64,000 bases of DNA from Vibrio celticus (GTDB taxonomy: Bacteria; Pseudomonadota; Gammaproteobacteria; Enterobacterales; Vibrionaceae): assembly GCF_024347335.1 (NCBI RefSeq), contig NZ_AP025463.1, positions 3,224,001-3,288,000 on the forward strand. The letters are read 5' to 3'. Positions within the stretch are counted from its first letter, which is position 1. Every line of letters starts with the position of its first letter. Both the position numbers and the translations under genes were made by a program. Below, piece after piece: positions 9,226 to 17,225 of this stretch. A model generated the notes under the pieces. The model was not told where the DNA came from. It saw nothing but the letters and a program-made list of their open reading frames with translations, and did not search any database.

Positions 9226-9558
9226 TTAATTATTCTTAACATCTAAAGAGAACATCTCTAACTTCCACTGCTTAGAGCTTCTCTGCAGAGTGACGTATTC
9301 TGGATCTATGTTCTTAACTCGGTATCCTCTGATCGTTTCCCCTTGTCCGAGAATCTGACCATTCATAATCGCATAGCAAGGCGTATCTCCCTTGCACACG
9401 ATGCTTTCTAAAGAAGGCAAGCGATAACGAGTTGGTGCTTTCTTAGCAGGCGCCGTTTTCTGTTGAGGTGAAAGCCAGCCTAATGGCGCCGTGGGATCTT
9501 GCTCAGCCCACACAAAAGAGCTACTAAATAGCAAGGCCAACAATAGAGTTCTAACCAC
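9226..9558 (-). CDS. mshK: MSHA pilus assembly protein MshK
   Basis: A 110-residue secreted protein with a signal peptide (MVRTLLLALLFSSSFVWA) followed by EQDPTAPLGW, the characteristic mature start of MshK. It resembles PilP/GspC-type periplasmic linkers in size and place. Two cysteines (CKGDTPC) could form a disulfide. It overlaps mshJ upstream by 8 bases. Expected to connect the inner-membrane complex with the MshL secretin in the periplasm. Confidence 0.87.
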   Translation of the reverse strand: MVRTLLLALLFSSSFVWAEQDPTAPLGWLSPQQKTAPAKKAPTRYRLPSLESIVCKGDTPCYAIMNGQILGQGETIRGYRVKNIDPEYVTLQRSSKQWKLEMFSLDVKNN

Positions 9559-10198
9559 CGATAAACTCCTGTCTAGTACCTAATGTATAAACCTCGAACA
9601 CCAGTCGAGCTTTGGGATATTCTTCTACTGAGTATTCAAATGTGCGCCAGTAATAACTCACAGGTAGAGACTCAAGTGCTTGAAGGTATGCTGAGATATC
9701 AAAGTAACTGCCGGTTAGCTCCATTCTTACGGGATGAAGAAAGTAGCCTGAATATTCGCTGGTCTCTTTATTGTTCGAAATCGCTTCTGGTTTTAATGAT
9801 TCTAGCGATTCAAGCTTTAGCCCATTACCGGCGTTAAGAACGCTCTCCAATAACTGCGACATTTGAGAAGGTGTGATTAATCCATCGACAATCTGCGAAA
9901 GTTGAAGTGAGAGATCTTGGCTCTCCACCAGCAATTTTTTGTACTCTCGATTAATGTCTTTGTCTGGGTCTTTATTTAACTTAGCTTGCAGAACAAGTAG
10001 CTCACCCTGCTGCCTTTGGTTCGATTGGGTCAGGCTGGTCGCCTTGGCATTTTTAGCTTGTAGGTCGAGATACGCTGGCTCAACCAATAAGGTGAACAAC
10101 AACATCGATAGGCCAACAAAACCACACACGAAAAGTAGCCATTTTTCTCTTTGACTTAATGCAAGAAACTTATCGCTCAGCTGGTTCCACTGCTGCAT
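9551..10198 (-). CDS. mshJ: MSHA biogenesis protein MshJ (PilO-like)
   Basis: A 215-residue bitopic inner-membrane protein: a short cytoplasmic N-terminus, one helix (WLLFVCGFVGLSMLLFTLL, about residues 19-37), a coiled coil and a periplasmic domain with the layout of PilO/GspM proteins. The order mshI-J-K-L is equivalent to pilM/N-O-P-Q. It overlaps mshI by one base and mshK by 8, so the three are translationally coupled. It is inferred to be part of the inner-membrane alignment complex. Confidence 0.9.
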   Translation of the reverse strand: MQQWNQLSDKFLALSQREKWLLFVCGFVGLSMLLFTLLVEPAYLDLQAKNAKATSLTQSNQRQQGELLVLQAKLNKDPDKDINREYKKLLVESQDLSLQLSQIVDGLITPSQMSQLLESVLNAGNGLKLESLESLKPEAISNNKETSEYSGYFLHPVRMELTGSYFDISAYLQALESLPVSYYWRTFEYSVEEYPKARLVFEVYTLGTRQEFIGG

Positions 10199-11640
10199 TA
10201 TTTACTCTCCCGACGAGTACTTAGCTCGAACGTCACCACATCCTGATCATTACGACCAATTTTTAGTTTTTCAAAAGTGCGTCCAACTAAATTAAGCTCA
10301 CTTTTGAACTGACCAATCCAGTTCGGAACGACATTGGCGTTACGAGCCAGGCCACTAAGATCTAAAGTATCGCGGGTCATGTAGATGTGCGAAAGAGAGA
10401 TGTCATTTCGGCCTAATTTAGCTAAGGAATTCATGACGCCAGAATACCCGACTTGTTGGGATTCGTCGTATTGTCCAACAGCCTTCAAAGCCACTTTTTT
10501 AGCCTCAGTCTCACGTTTGAGACGCGCAACAGCTGCGACTTTCTCTGGGGACGGTTTATGCTGAGTTAACTTACTATTCAATTGGTTAACTTGCTTGTTA
10601 AGTTGATTCGAGTCTTGTTGCAGGGCTGTTAGTTCTTTATCTAGATTAGAAACTTGATACTGCATTGCGAAGTAACCACCAAGCAGCAAAACACAAACTA
10701 CTCCCCAGCTCGCAACAACATTGGTCAGCGTAAAATATTCTTTTTTAGGTTTAAGGTGTTCAGGGTAAAGATTGACCTTAAACGTCTCTTTTTCAGTTGC
10801 GAGTTTAACCAGTAAACTCTCTGAATTATCACGCTCACCTTCAACCAACAATGAAACTGTCGAGCTCAATGTACTGTTTAAGGCACTTTGTAACTCTGCT
10901 TCATCTTCTTCGTCACAACAGATTTTCAGCTGGTGAAGCTGGGTGCCTTTAATTTGCGAAGAAAGGTAATCAATCGAGCGTTGAAGCTCTAAAGCGAGAC
11001 CATCCAACTGTAGAGCACTTGACGCTACACCCGTTAACGGTGGGACAACACTGCGGATTGTTCTTTGAAAACAAACGGTATTTTCAACAAACGCACCCAA
11101 CTTAAAGTGTGAATTAGTGCTGCGCTGTAAAAGAATGAAATTAGACAGTTCGCCAGCGCTGTAACCCCAGATTTCATCTTCGGGAGCAACACCTATTAAT
11201 TCAACCTGAGCCGAATTAGTGATATTCAGAAGCTTGTCCAACAGCTTTTTAGGCAGGACATATACTTGCAGCTTATTCGACGTCGGTAACGCGACCGCAC
11301 TCGCGGTGATTTCCGTGACTCTTTCTGAAACAAGGTCTTTGAGTAAAAAAGGCAGTGCTACCGACCATTCACTCTCTGGAATGTCCGGTTTATCAATTTG
11401 GTAGGTTTGGTAGTAGTTCGCACAGACAATCAGCTGGAGGCTATTGCTGGTAAACGCCTCACTGCTAAGCGATTTTTTTAGCGCACTCTCCCAGTCCCCA
11501 TTAACCACGGGAATGTTGGTTACTTGAGGCTCTTGCTCTGTCGATGAAATATAAATGGCATCGTTGCCTAACATGACAACTTGCGAGCTACCTTTATTAT
11601 TCGTTGGCTTTATCTTGTCTAAAATCGCTTTAAAATTCAT
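10198..11640 (-). CDS. mshI: MSHA biogenesis protein MshI (PilM/PilN-like)
   Basis: A 480-residue protein with an N-terminal cytoplasmic domain of about 290 residues resembling the PilM/GspL actin-like fold, one transmembrane helix near residues 308-325 (VVASWGVVCVLLLGGYFAM), a coiled coil (LDKELTALQQDSNQLNKQ) and a small PilN-like periplasmic domain. It thus looks like a PilM-PilN fusion, as known for MshI. It lies 2 bases downstream of csrD and overlaps mshJ by one base. Confidence 0.9.
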   Translation of the reverse strand: MNFKAILDKIKPTNNKGSSQVVMLGNDAIYISSTEQEPQVTNIPVVNGDWESALKKSLSSEAFTSNSLQLIVCANYYQTYQIDKPDIPESEWSVALPFLLKDLVSERVTEITASAVALPTSNKLQVYVLPKKLLDKLLNITNSAQVELIGVAPEDEIWGYSAGELSNFILLQRSTNSHFKLGAFVENTVCFQRTIRSVVPPLTGVASSALQLDGLALELQRSIDYLSSQIKGTQLHQLKICCDEEDEAELQSALNSTLSSTVSLLVEGERDNSESLLVKLATEKETFKVNLYPEHLKPKKEYFTLTNVVASWGVVCVLLLGGYFAMQYQVSNLDKELTALQQDSNQLNKQVNQLNSKLTQHKPSPEKVAAVARLKRETEAKKVALKAVGQYDESQQVGYSGVMNSLAKLGRNDISLSHIYMTRDTLDLSGLARNANVVPNWIGQFKSELNLVGRTFEKLKIGRNDQDVVTFELSTRRESK

Positions 11641-11642
11641 TC

Positions 11643-13658
11643 TTAACTACTACTCTTACGCCATCGATTTCTTCGTCCAACTTTGACAACAGATTCCGCT
11701 TTCGCGGCCTTTTCTGCTTGATTAGGCAAAGGGATAATTTGTTGTTCTTCGTCGAAATATCTTCCTTGATAGCCGTTAATGCCTAACTCTATCAAGGTAT
11801 TCTTTTCTTGTTTTGACTCGACTCCAACGGCAATAACTTGAGTTGGAGAATCACCGCACGCCCCAATTAAGCTGCGAACAAACAGTTGGTTTTCATGCCT
11901 TTGATCGATTTTCTTTATTAGGCTTCGATGAAGCTTAATATAATTAACCTTCAAATCCTTTATATAGTGGGTGCTAACAATGGTTCGTCCAGCTTGGCCT
12001 ACCACAACTTTACACCCTAAACCTCGCAACATCTTTGCTACCGGTCTCATATAATCAAGATGAGCAATCAAGTGCCCTTCTGGAAACTCAAAAGAAAGCT
12101 GAGAGCGGTGCTGAGCAGAAAGCTGTAACAACTCACTCCTAAACCACTTAAAGTGCTGTTTATTAGCAAACGGGGTAACATTCAGATTCACCGAATAGTT
12201 GATAGGTTGAGTTGATTCTTTCAGCGATTTCAACACAACCTTTAGAACCGATTGGTCCATTTGAGCTTGATAACCCACTTGCTCTACCGCAGGCATAAAT
12301 CGAGACGATTTCAATATACCTTTATCAGGGTCCTGAATCCTAGCAAATATTTCTCTATGTAATTCATTAACTTGACCAGACTCCGGCATAAGATAGCACC
12401 GCTGAGCAAAGATTACTAAATTTTCAGGAAGCAGCGCTTTATCAAGTAATGTTCTCCAACGAACACTGCCTCTATCAAGCTCATTTTTGTTCTGTTTAGG
12501 GTAGCGGCTCCAGTTATTAATACGCTCTAACTGAGCACTCTTTAATGCCGTTTCCGTTTCATCCATGATCTGGCTGTGACGCTCACCTTCGGTATACATG
12601 GTCACACCGATATGACACCAGTTATCCGATTCCAAAGGCTCTGGCGGGGTTAGCTTATCTAACTGCCTTAAACACTGAGCAGCCAAGGTCGCAATATCTT
12701 TTGCGCCTTGATGAGGGATAAATACAGCAAAATCCGCTTCGTAATAGCGAGAAAAAATGACATCGGGATAGCGCTGAACGATATTCGACAGTACTTCACC
12801 GACTTCAATAATAAAGCCGTCAGTGGTTTGCTTGTCGTTAGCATCATTAACTTGCTCCCATTCGTCGATACGTATCAGTAACACACCGCCTCTTGCGCCA
12901 CTTTCATGCAGTGCCGATTCCAGCTTATTATCGAATAAAACTCGGTTTGCCGTTCCTGTAAGTTTATCTAGGAAAGTATGGGTACGAATAAAGGTATCAA
13001 AGCGACTTCGTTCTTGACGAGCATCTTGCAGCTCTTCGATCAAGACATCTAAGGCTTCGCTTGCGGTATAAGGCCACTCTCGCTCATCTCCCTTTGCATG
13101 AGCTTCAACCTGACCGGCCAAGATCATTCTTCCTCGCTCTTCCAAAATCTCAGAACCCATGAGTTGCTCTTTCAACCAACGAACACCACGAGCAAGACAG
13201 AACAGAACCAATGCGACAGCCAAAGTAATTGACCACATCGCTTCCATTGAGTAGTTGTAGCCAATATAAGGAGGAAGCGCTTTAAATTCGATTCGGTAGC
13301 CTTCATTACGCTCTAAAATGAAGCTTTTCTCATAAAGACGATTGGGATCAATTTGTGGGGAGGTATCTTTGAAACGATAAACGATGCCGGTCTTGTTCGA
13401 GAGTTTCATCTCAACAATATTGCTCGCCTGTAACATCTTAGGCATCCAACGCTGCATTGAATACGCGGCATCAGGGTCTTCCATCTCTTTATCTACAACG
13501 TCGACAATGCCAACCAAATAATGGTCTAAATATTCCTGTCCAATACGCTTAAAGGAAAGTGTGCCACCAATAAAAAGAATGAACATCGCGCTGATCACTA
13601 TCACGGTGACAAATGCGACCAATCGAGTGCTCAGTTTTAGTGTCGGGGTATATCTCAT
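11643..13658 (-). CDS. csrD: Degenerate GGDEF/EAL regulator CsrD (MshH)
   Basis: A 671-residue membrane protein with two N-terminal helices (about residues 12-32 and 130-150) flanking a periplasmic domain, a HAMP-like linker, then a GGDEF-like and an EAL-like domain. Both active-site motifs are lost: the GGDEF position reads RYYEADF, and the EAL loop reads HREIFAR, so no c-di-GMP synthesis or hydrolysis is expected. In E. coli CsrD targets the regulatory RNAs CsrB/C for RNase E decay; in vibrios the gene heads the MSHA locus and is also called mshH. I chose ATG 13658, 12 bases after an AAGG sequence, over the upstream TTG. A TATAAT box lies 27 bases upstream. Confidence 0.92.
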   Translation of the reverse strand: MRYTPTLKLSTRLVAFVTVIVISAMFILFIGGTLSFKRIGQEYLDHYLVGIVDVVDKEMEDPDAAYSMQRWMPKMLQASNIVEMKLSNKTGIVYRFKDTSPQIDPNRLYEKSFILERNEGYRIEFKALPPYIGYNYSMEAMWSITLAVALVLFCLARGVRWLKEQLMGSEILEERGRMILAGQVEAHAKGDEREWPYTASEALDVLIEELQDARQERSRFDTFIRTHTFLDKLTGTANRVLFDNKLESALHESGARGGVLLIRIDEWEQVNDANDKQTTDGFIIEVGEVLSNIVQRYPDVIFSRYYEADFAVFIPHQGAKDIATLAAQCLRQLDKLTPPEPLESDNWCHIGVTMYTEGERHSQIMDETETALKSAQLERINNWSRYPKQNKNELDRGSVRWRTLLDKALLPENLVIFAQRCYLMPESGQVNELHREIFARIQDPDKGILKSSRFMPAVEQVGYQAQMDQSVLKVVLKSLKESTQPINYSVNLNVTPFANKQHFKWFRSELLQLSAQHRSQLSFEFPEGHLIAHLDYMRPVAKMLRGLGCKVVVGQAGRTIVSTHYIKDLKVNYIKLHRSLIKKIDQRHENQLFVRSLIGACGDSPTQVIAVGVESKQEKNTLIELGINGYQGRYFDEEQQIIPLPNQAEKAAKAESVVKVGRRNRWRKSSS

Positions 13659-13684
13659 GAATAACGAAATCCTTTTCAACTCAC

Positions 13685-13713
13685 ATTATACCGTATTGCT
13701 ACTTATACTATAA
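13685..13713 (-). promoter_or_regulatory. Probable csrD-msh promoter
   Basis: On the minus strand a perfect TATAAT lies at 13690-13685, followed by the 5' leader of csrD. Seventeen bases upstream is only a weak -35 (TTATAG). It is the obvious promoter for csrD and the coupled msh genes, placed inside the region between the island and csrD. Confidence 0.55.
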
Positions 13714-13752
13714 ATTGACGTTGTAAATAAAGCGTTAAGAATTGTAGGTAAC

Positions 13753-13779
13753 AAAAAGCCGCGATGAACGCGGCTTTTT
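13753..13779 (-). terminator. Terminator between the island and csrD, possibly the original ssb terminator
   Basis: AAAAAGCCGCG, a short loop and CGCGGCTTTTT form a strong hairpin that would work on either strand. If the island is removed at the TTTTTCCA repeat (13775-13782 and 25690-25697), this hairpin falls about 18 bases after the ssb stop, which suggests that it was the native ssb terminator before the insertion. Confidence 0.8.
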
Positions 13780-13796
13780 CCAATTTAATACTATCT

Positions 13797-13973
13797 TTAT
13801 AATATATTAAAAACAGGGCTTAAAATGGAAACCGCGACAAAAAAACCAACCACAATGAGTGAGTGGGTGAGTAAAAACTCAAGAGACCCATTAAATAGAG
13901 CTTTCACCGAGCACCCAAACAGAACATCAAAAACATAAATCAAGCAAAATCCAAATAAGACTTGAAATACCAT
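13797..13973 (-). CDS. Possible 58-residue two-helix membrane peptide
   Basis: An open frame from ATG 13973 encodes 58 residues, starting MVFQVLFGFCLIYVFDVLFG and ending with VGFFVAVSILSPVFNIL, two hydrophobic helices separated by a short polar stretch. No close ribosome binding site is evident, which lowers confidence. It ends 18 bases before the terminator at 13753-13779. One copy of the TAAATCAAG motif lies inside it (13936-13944) and another just upstream. It may be the last cargo gene of the island, or a chance frame. I do not recognise it. Small two-helix peptides are common as toxins or effectors, but nothing here proves such a role. Confidence 0.35.
   Translation of the reverse strand: MVFQVLFGFCLIYVFDVLFGCSVKALFNGSLEFLLTHSLIVVGFFVAVSILSPVFNIL
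13936..13944 (+). repeat. TAAATCAAG motif, left-end copy 1
   Basis: One of five same-strand copies of TAAATCAAG that I found, all at the two island ends (13936, 13997, 25568, 25606, 25681). Candidate recombinase-binding site. Confidence 0.5.
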
Positions 13974-13996
13974 GTTTTATCAAATCATCTATCCAG

Positions 13997-14010
13997 TAAA
14001 TCAAGTTTTT
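13997..14010 (+). repeat. Left 14-bp direct repeat, candidate attachment site
   Basis: TAAATCAAGTTTTT is repeated perfectly at 25681-25694 beside ssb, in the same orientation. The pair brackets all clearly protein-coding island genes. It may be the recombination core, or an internal binding site close to each end. Confidence 0.5.
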
Positions 14011-14052
14011 ACAAACATAGCCTTGGAGTTGGCTGGTATAAGCCAAAGTTCA

Positions 14053-14442
14053 TCACGGTTTAATTCCAGTTACAATCTGTTTGAACATTAGTGCAGAAGA
14101 TAGATGCGCTGCTGGGCTTTCTGAGAACGCCTCACCATACTCATTTAAATCACTTCGGAACTCTTTTTCTTCTTTCTCTAGTCTTCTAATGATCCTATCT
14201 ACCGAGTTTAAGACACTTTCGATAAACATTAATGTACATTTCTCAGCATTCACACAGCAAATATCCGCATCAATATCGTGATAATCCAAAACTATAGCTG
14301 ACAGGTCAATGGAAAACTCTCCATCACTGTATTCGCACATTACTCGCGATACTTCTGCGTTAGGAAAGCAGCGCTCAGTAGCTCTTGTTACAACTGAGGA
14401 TACTCGTTGAATGCGCTTTAGATCATTTATTATACTAGCCAT
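14053..14442 (-). CDS. Unknown 129-residue cargo protein
   Basis: Not recognised. A soluble, mildly acidic protein starting MASIINDLKRIQRVSSVV, with several Cys (CFPNAEV, VMCEYS, DICCVNAEKC) and a C-terminal charged helix (RIIRRLEKEEKEF). There is no signal peptide or membrane helix. Its ATG lies inside the end of the upstream coiled-coil GIY-YIG gene (8-base overlap), with a GGAAGTGG ribosome binding site in that gene, so the two are probably translated together and may form a pair. It is the last clear gene of the island on the csrD side. Confidence 0.7.
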   Translation of the reverse strand: MASIINDLKRIQRVSSVVTRATERCFPNAEVSRVMCEYSDGEFSIDLSAIVLDYHDIDADICCVNAEKCTLMFIESVLNSVDRIIRRLEKEEKEFRSDLNEYGEAFSESPAAHLSSALMFKQIVTGIKP

Positions 14443-16060
14443 TAACCACTTCCCTTTCCTCTAAAAACTTGGACTCTTCATACTGCGCAGCAACAACATC
14501 CCGAACCAAGTTAAAGTCACCTTCAACAAACTCATTTAAAGCCTCTTCAACTTCTTCAAAAGTCAGGTTAAAGAACTCTCTTCGGTGATTGACTTTGTTG
14601 ACTCTTCGAGAGGCAAACTTAGAATGAAGTTTGTTTTCCAAGGCTGGGGCATCATCTGATGGTATAAGAGCATGGACATCAAAAAAGAACGGAACAGATG
14701 CATCTCCCAATTCCTTCACACGATCCATAGGCTCTAAACGTCGTGTCATTCCAATCTTGTACACATTTTCACCAAACGATCCCTTATTTGAGATAACATA
14801 AACATATCCTGACCTTGTGAGCTGAGCCATACTTAGCGCCCGCTCTTTCTCAGAAGTCGCACGTTCTAGCTTAAGCTTCAGCTCTTCGATATGAGAGTTG
14901 AGCTTTTCTACTTCTTCTTGGTTCGCTGTTTGAACTCTGGCTAGAGCATCACTCAAATCTTTTTGAAAAGCTTTTTCTTCCTTTTCACGAGCAGTGACAA
15001 AGCTTTCTATCTCTTTTTTAACTTTGGCTTCTTCACGCAGAGACTCTTTCATGAATCGTTGTTCTTCCAGCTCCATCTCCTTTTTATACTTATATTCAAA
15101 GGCATGGCGCTGCTCTTCCAGACGCAAAAATAGTAGAGTTCTATTAAGCTCTACGTAGCTATCATCACCACTCTTATTGACCTTTTGAAACCACTTATCT
15201 ATTTTTTTTGCATTAGCGGTGAAGTTACGTGCGTTAGTATTAGCTATAATGTTGTCTACTTCTGCATTAAAGGCAGTTATCAGAAATTTACCATGTCTCT
15301 TTTGCCTTGCCTTTCCTTTGGCAAGATTGTCATTCCAAAGAATATCTTGAAGAATGTCATATGCGTTACCCTGTTTTATCAGTTCCTTCTGTTTATTTTT
15401 TACTTGTTGCAAAGATACCTTAATTTCATCGCTAGTAGGCCCATCAAGAAGGTGTTCAAATGGCGTCACTGTAGAGAGGAGATCCTGATGTTCTTTCGTT
15501 AACTCCAAGCCACGCAACTCTTCTCGGAGCTTCTCAATACTGCTAGAAAGTACCTTTTCGCGGGTTTCTCCTGTTTCAATTTTTTTCTCAACATCCGCTA
15601 GTGCTCTATCTGCACGAGCCGTTGCTTTCTCAACGATAGCTTGGGCGTCAGCTTCCGCATTACTAAGAACTTTTTCACGTTCAGCTTTCGCTTCAGTCAG
15701 AATTAGGTCTTTTTGTCTATGTGCATTCTCAATTTCTTCAGTTAATTCTGACTTTGCTAGTCCTATAGAGTTCTCATTCTCTTGTAATACGAGTGCACAC
15801 TGTTTTTCTATATCAGCAAGGTGCTCTTTGGCAGCCTCTCGGTCTTTCTCGCACTGAACTCTAACGTCATGACAAGTGGCTCTAAGTACGAGCAACTCCT
15901 CTTCGAGCTTCATTAAATCTGTAGCCTTCATATATTCAGGGGAGGCTAAAATTTTTTGAATACTCGACAACTCTTCTTTCGCTTCACTTAACTGCTTTTC
16001 AAGCTCAGTAACGTTAGCTTGAGCATCCATCAAGAGGGACTTTTTGACTAATCCAAACAT
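14435..16060 (-). CDS. Coiled-coil protein with C-terminal GIY-YIG/T5orf172 domain (DUF4041-like)
   Basis: A 541-residue protein. Residues about 15-200 and 325-415 are long charged coiled coils rich in Glu, Lys and Ala. Between them lies a globular region matching my memory of DUF4041. The C-terminus from residue 418 has GIY-YIG character of the T5orf172/MUG113 type: GYVYVIS, then YKIGMTRR with a downstream Arg (MDRVKEL) and Glu (ALENKLH), then FASRRVN..REFF. The key Tyr, Gly, Arg and Glu positions appear present, so nuclease activity is possible. Proteins of this layout occur in phages and mobile islands; a role in defence against phage is inferred. ATG 16060 follows a GGAAAG site. The downstream 129-residue gene overlaps it. 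Confidence 0.8.
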   Translation of the reverse strand: MFGLVKKSLLMDAQANVTELEKQLSEAKEELSSIQKILASPEYMKATDLMKLEEELLVLRATCHDVRVQCEKDREAAKEHLADIEKQCALVLQENENSIGLAKSELTEEIENAHRQKDLILTEAKAEREKVLSNAEADAQAIVEKATARADRALADVEKKIETGETREKVLSSSIEKLREELRGLELTKEHQDLLSTVTPFEHLLDGPTSDEIKVSLQQVKNKQKELIKQGNAYDILQDILWNDNLAKGKARQKRHGKFLITAFNAEVDNIIANTNARNFTANAKKIDKWFQKVNKSGDDSYVELNRTLLFLRLEEQRHAFEYKYKKEMELEEQRFMKESLREEAKVKKEIESFVTAREKEEKAFQKDLSDALARVQTANQEEVEKLNSHIEELKLKLERATSEKERALSMAQLTRSGYVYVISNKGSFGENVYKIGMTRRLEPMDRVKELGDASVPFFFDVHALIPSDDAPALENKLHSKFASRRVNKVNHRREFFNLTFEEVEEALNEFVEGDFNLVRDVVAAQYEESKFLEEREVVNG

Positions 16061-16236
16061 TGCTTTCCAACCTGAAAATATAAATCATTGATTGCGTTGA
16101 TAAAAAACCTATTCCCCAAGACACTAAATAGCGTAGTAATAAAATTCAACAAACCATAAAGTGTTAGCCTTGTACGGTGAGTCGCGATCTCTACGTTAAA
16201 TTTATACTTTGAAAAATCAACTGTTCTTCCATGCAA
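16048..16236 (-). CDS. Doubtful small frame between two cargo genes
   Basis: A 62-codon frame begins with TTG at 16236 and ends 13 bases inside the GIY-YIG gene. It contains a hydrophobic stretch (LTLYGLLNFITTLFSVLG) but has no ribosome binding site and an unusual start. It fills the only gap (16061-16216) between two cargo genes. I list it because the gap is otherwise unexplained; it may instead be a leader region for the GIY-YIG gene. Confidence 0.2.
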   Translation of the reverse strand: MHGRTVDFSKYKFNVEIATHRTRLTLYGLLNFITTLFSVLGNRFFINAINDLYFQVGKQCLD

Positions 16237-16777
16237 GCTGAGGCGTTAACTTCTTAAAATCCTCCCTGAGTGTCTCAAGCGCTTCATGATCGTCACCGAT
16301 TTTCTGATACCCGCCGACACTATTAGCAGCTTTAATATATTCATGGGCAAAAGCGGATTGTTTATATGCTTCAAACAATTTGAAAACGACCTCATTCTGA
16401 GTAGCTGATTTTGAACCAAGTCTCTCGACCCACTCCACAATAGAATTGTAGGCACGTACATGATCTCGAAAAACCCGAATGTTATAACGCTGTTCAGCGG
16501 TAAAAGATTCCGCTACTTCATGATAATAAGCATCCAAAACGGGTGAGGAAATGGGTGCACCCAATGAACAAGAATAATTGCCATTTTGACCATATTGTAA
16601 CGCCGAATTCTTAGCTGTACTCTTACGCTCGGTAAGCAGAATTTCTAAATCACTTAACTCTGTAGAAATAGCCTTCTTTAGCTTTTTTATTTTGCTTTTA
16701 TTCTTTATAAACTCAGTAAGTTGGGCTAGACCCCAACCTAAACACAGAGATATTAAAGCTACATGTAACCTATCCAT
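16217..16777 (-). CDS. Unknown membrane-anchored 186-residue cargo protein
   Basis: Not recognised. The N-terminus carries one hydrophobic helix (LHVALISLCLGWGLAQL, residues 4-20) followed by a basic Lys-rich stretch (KNKSKIKKLKK), so the bulk is predicted to be cytoplasmic. The rest is mainly helical, including ESFTAEQRYNIRVFRDHVRAYNSIVEWVERLG. A strong GAGGG ribosome binding site precedes ATG 16777. The form, a single anchor with a helical cytoplasmic domain, is seen in some defence modules, but I cannot assign a function. It lies upstream of the coiled-coil GIY-YIG gene on the same strand. Confidence 0.7.
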   Translation of the reverse strand: MDRLHVALISLCLGWGLAQLTEFIKNKSKIKKLKKAISTELSDLEILLTERKSTAKNSALQYGQNGNYSCSLGAPISSPVLDAYYHEVAESFTAEQRYNIRVFRDHVRAYNSIVEWVERLGSKSATQNEVVFKLFEAYKQSAFAHEYIKAANSVGGYQKIGDDHEALETLREDFKKLTPQLAWKNS

Positions 16778-16860
16778 ACCACCCTCAATTTAGGTTAATG
16801 GCACTCAACAACTCTCTGCTTACGTCACATAGAGTTGTAAGCAGAAAGTAACCACTATCG

Positions 16861-17079
16861 CTATTTACCTAAGCCTCTTTGGCTAATTTCATTTTGATGT
16901 TCTTTGTACATAGCAAGTAAACCTTTCAAAGAAGTCTGACCTAAGCTTTTTGACTCTACATCTTCAGGTGCTACTTCATCTATTTTAGCTTTCAGGCTAA
17001 CTATTTCTTTAACTAAGATATTGTTAATAATGACCAATTCATCGTCTGAAAGCTCTTTCGCGCTTGGCTTGTCTGCCAT
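16861..17079 (-). CDS. Unknown 72-residue acidic helical protein
   Basis: Not recognised. A small acidic protein, MADKPSAKELSDDELVIINN at the N-terminus, predicted helical throughout, without Cys or membrane segment. An AAGGAG site lies 7 bases before ATG 17079, a better signal than most of its neighbours have. It stands alone between the helicase gene (147-bp gap) and the membrane-anchored protein (83-bp gap), so it may have its own promoter and start the cargo transcription unit. It could be a regulator, antitoxin-like or accessory protein; the sequence does not decide. Confidence 0.65.
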   Translation of the reverse strand: MADKPSAKELSDDELVIINNILVKEIVSLKAKIDEVAPEDVESKSLGQTSLKGLLAMYKEHQNEISQRGLGK

Positions 17080-17225
17080 ATTTCACTCCTTTATAGCATC
17101 GAGTTAACATTCACAACACTATGACACAATACTCACATCTTGTGTAAGGTGGTTATGCTATTTCTCTATTGTGTTTCACATTAAAATAACGTTGATAGAA
17201 TGAACTCGAAATCAACTCAAACTGC

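Noticed and set aside
11643..13658. csrD considered as an active c-di-GMP enzyme
   Set aside because: Both the GGDEF and the EAL signature residues are lost; synteny supports CsrD/MshH.
13824..13937. A 37-codon plus-strand frame in the island-csrD gap
   Set aside because: Short, without ribosome binding site, and antisense to the hydrophobic 58-residue frame that is the better candidate.
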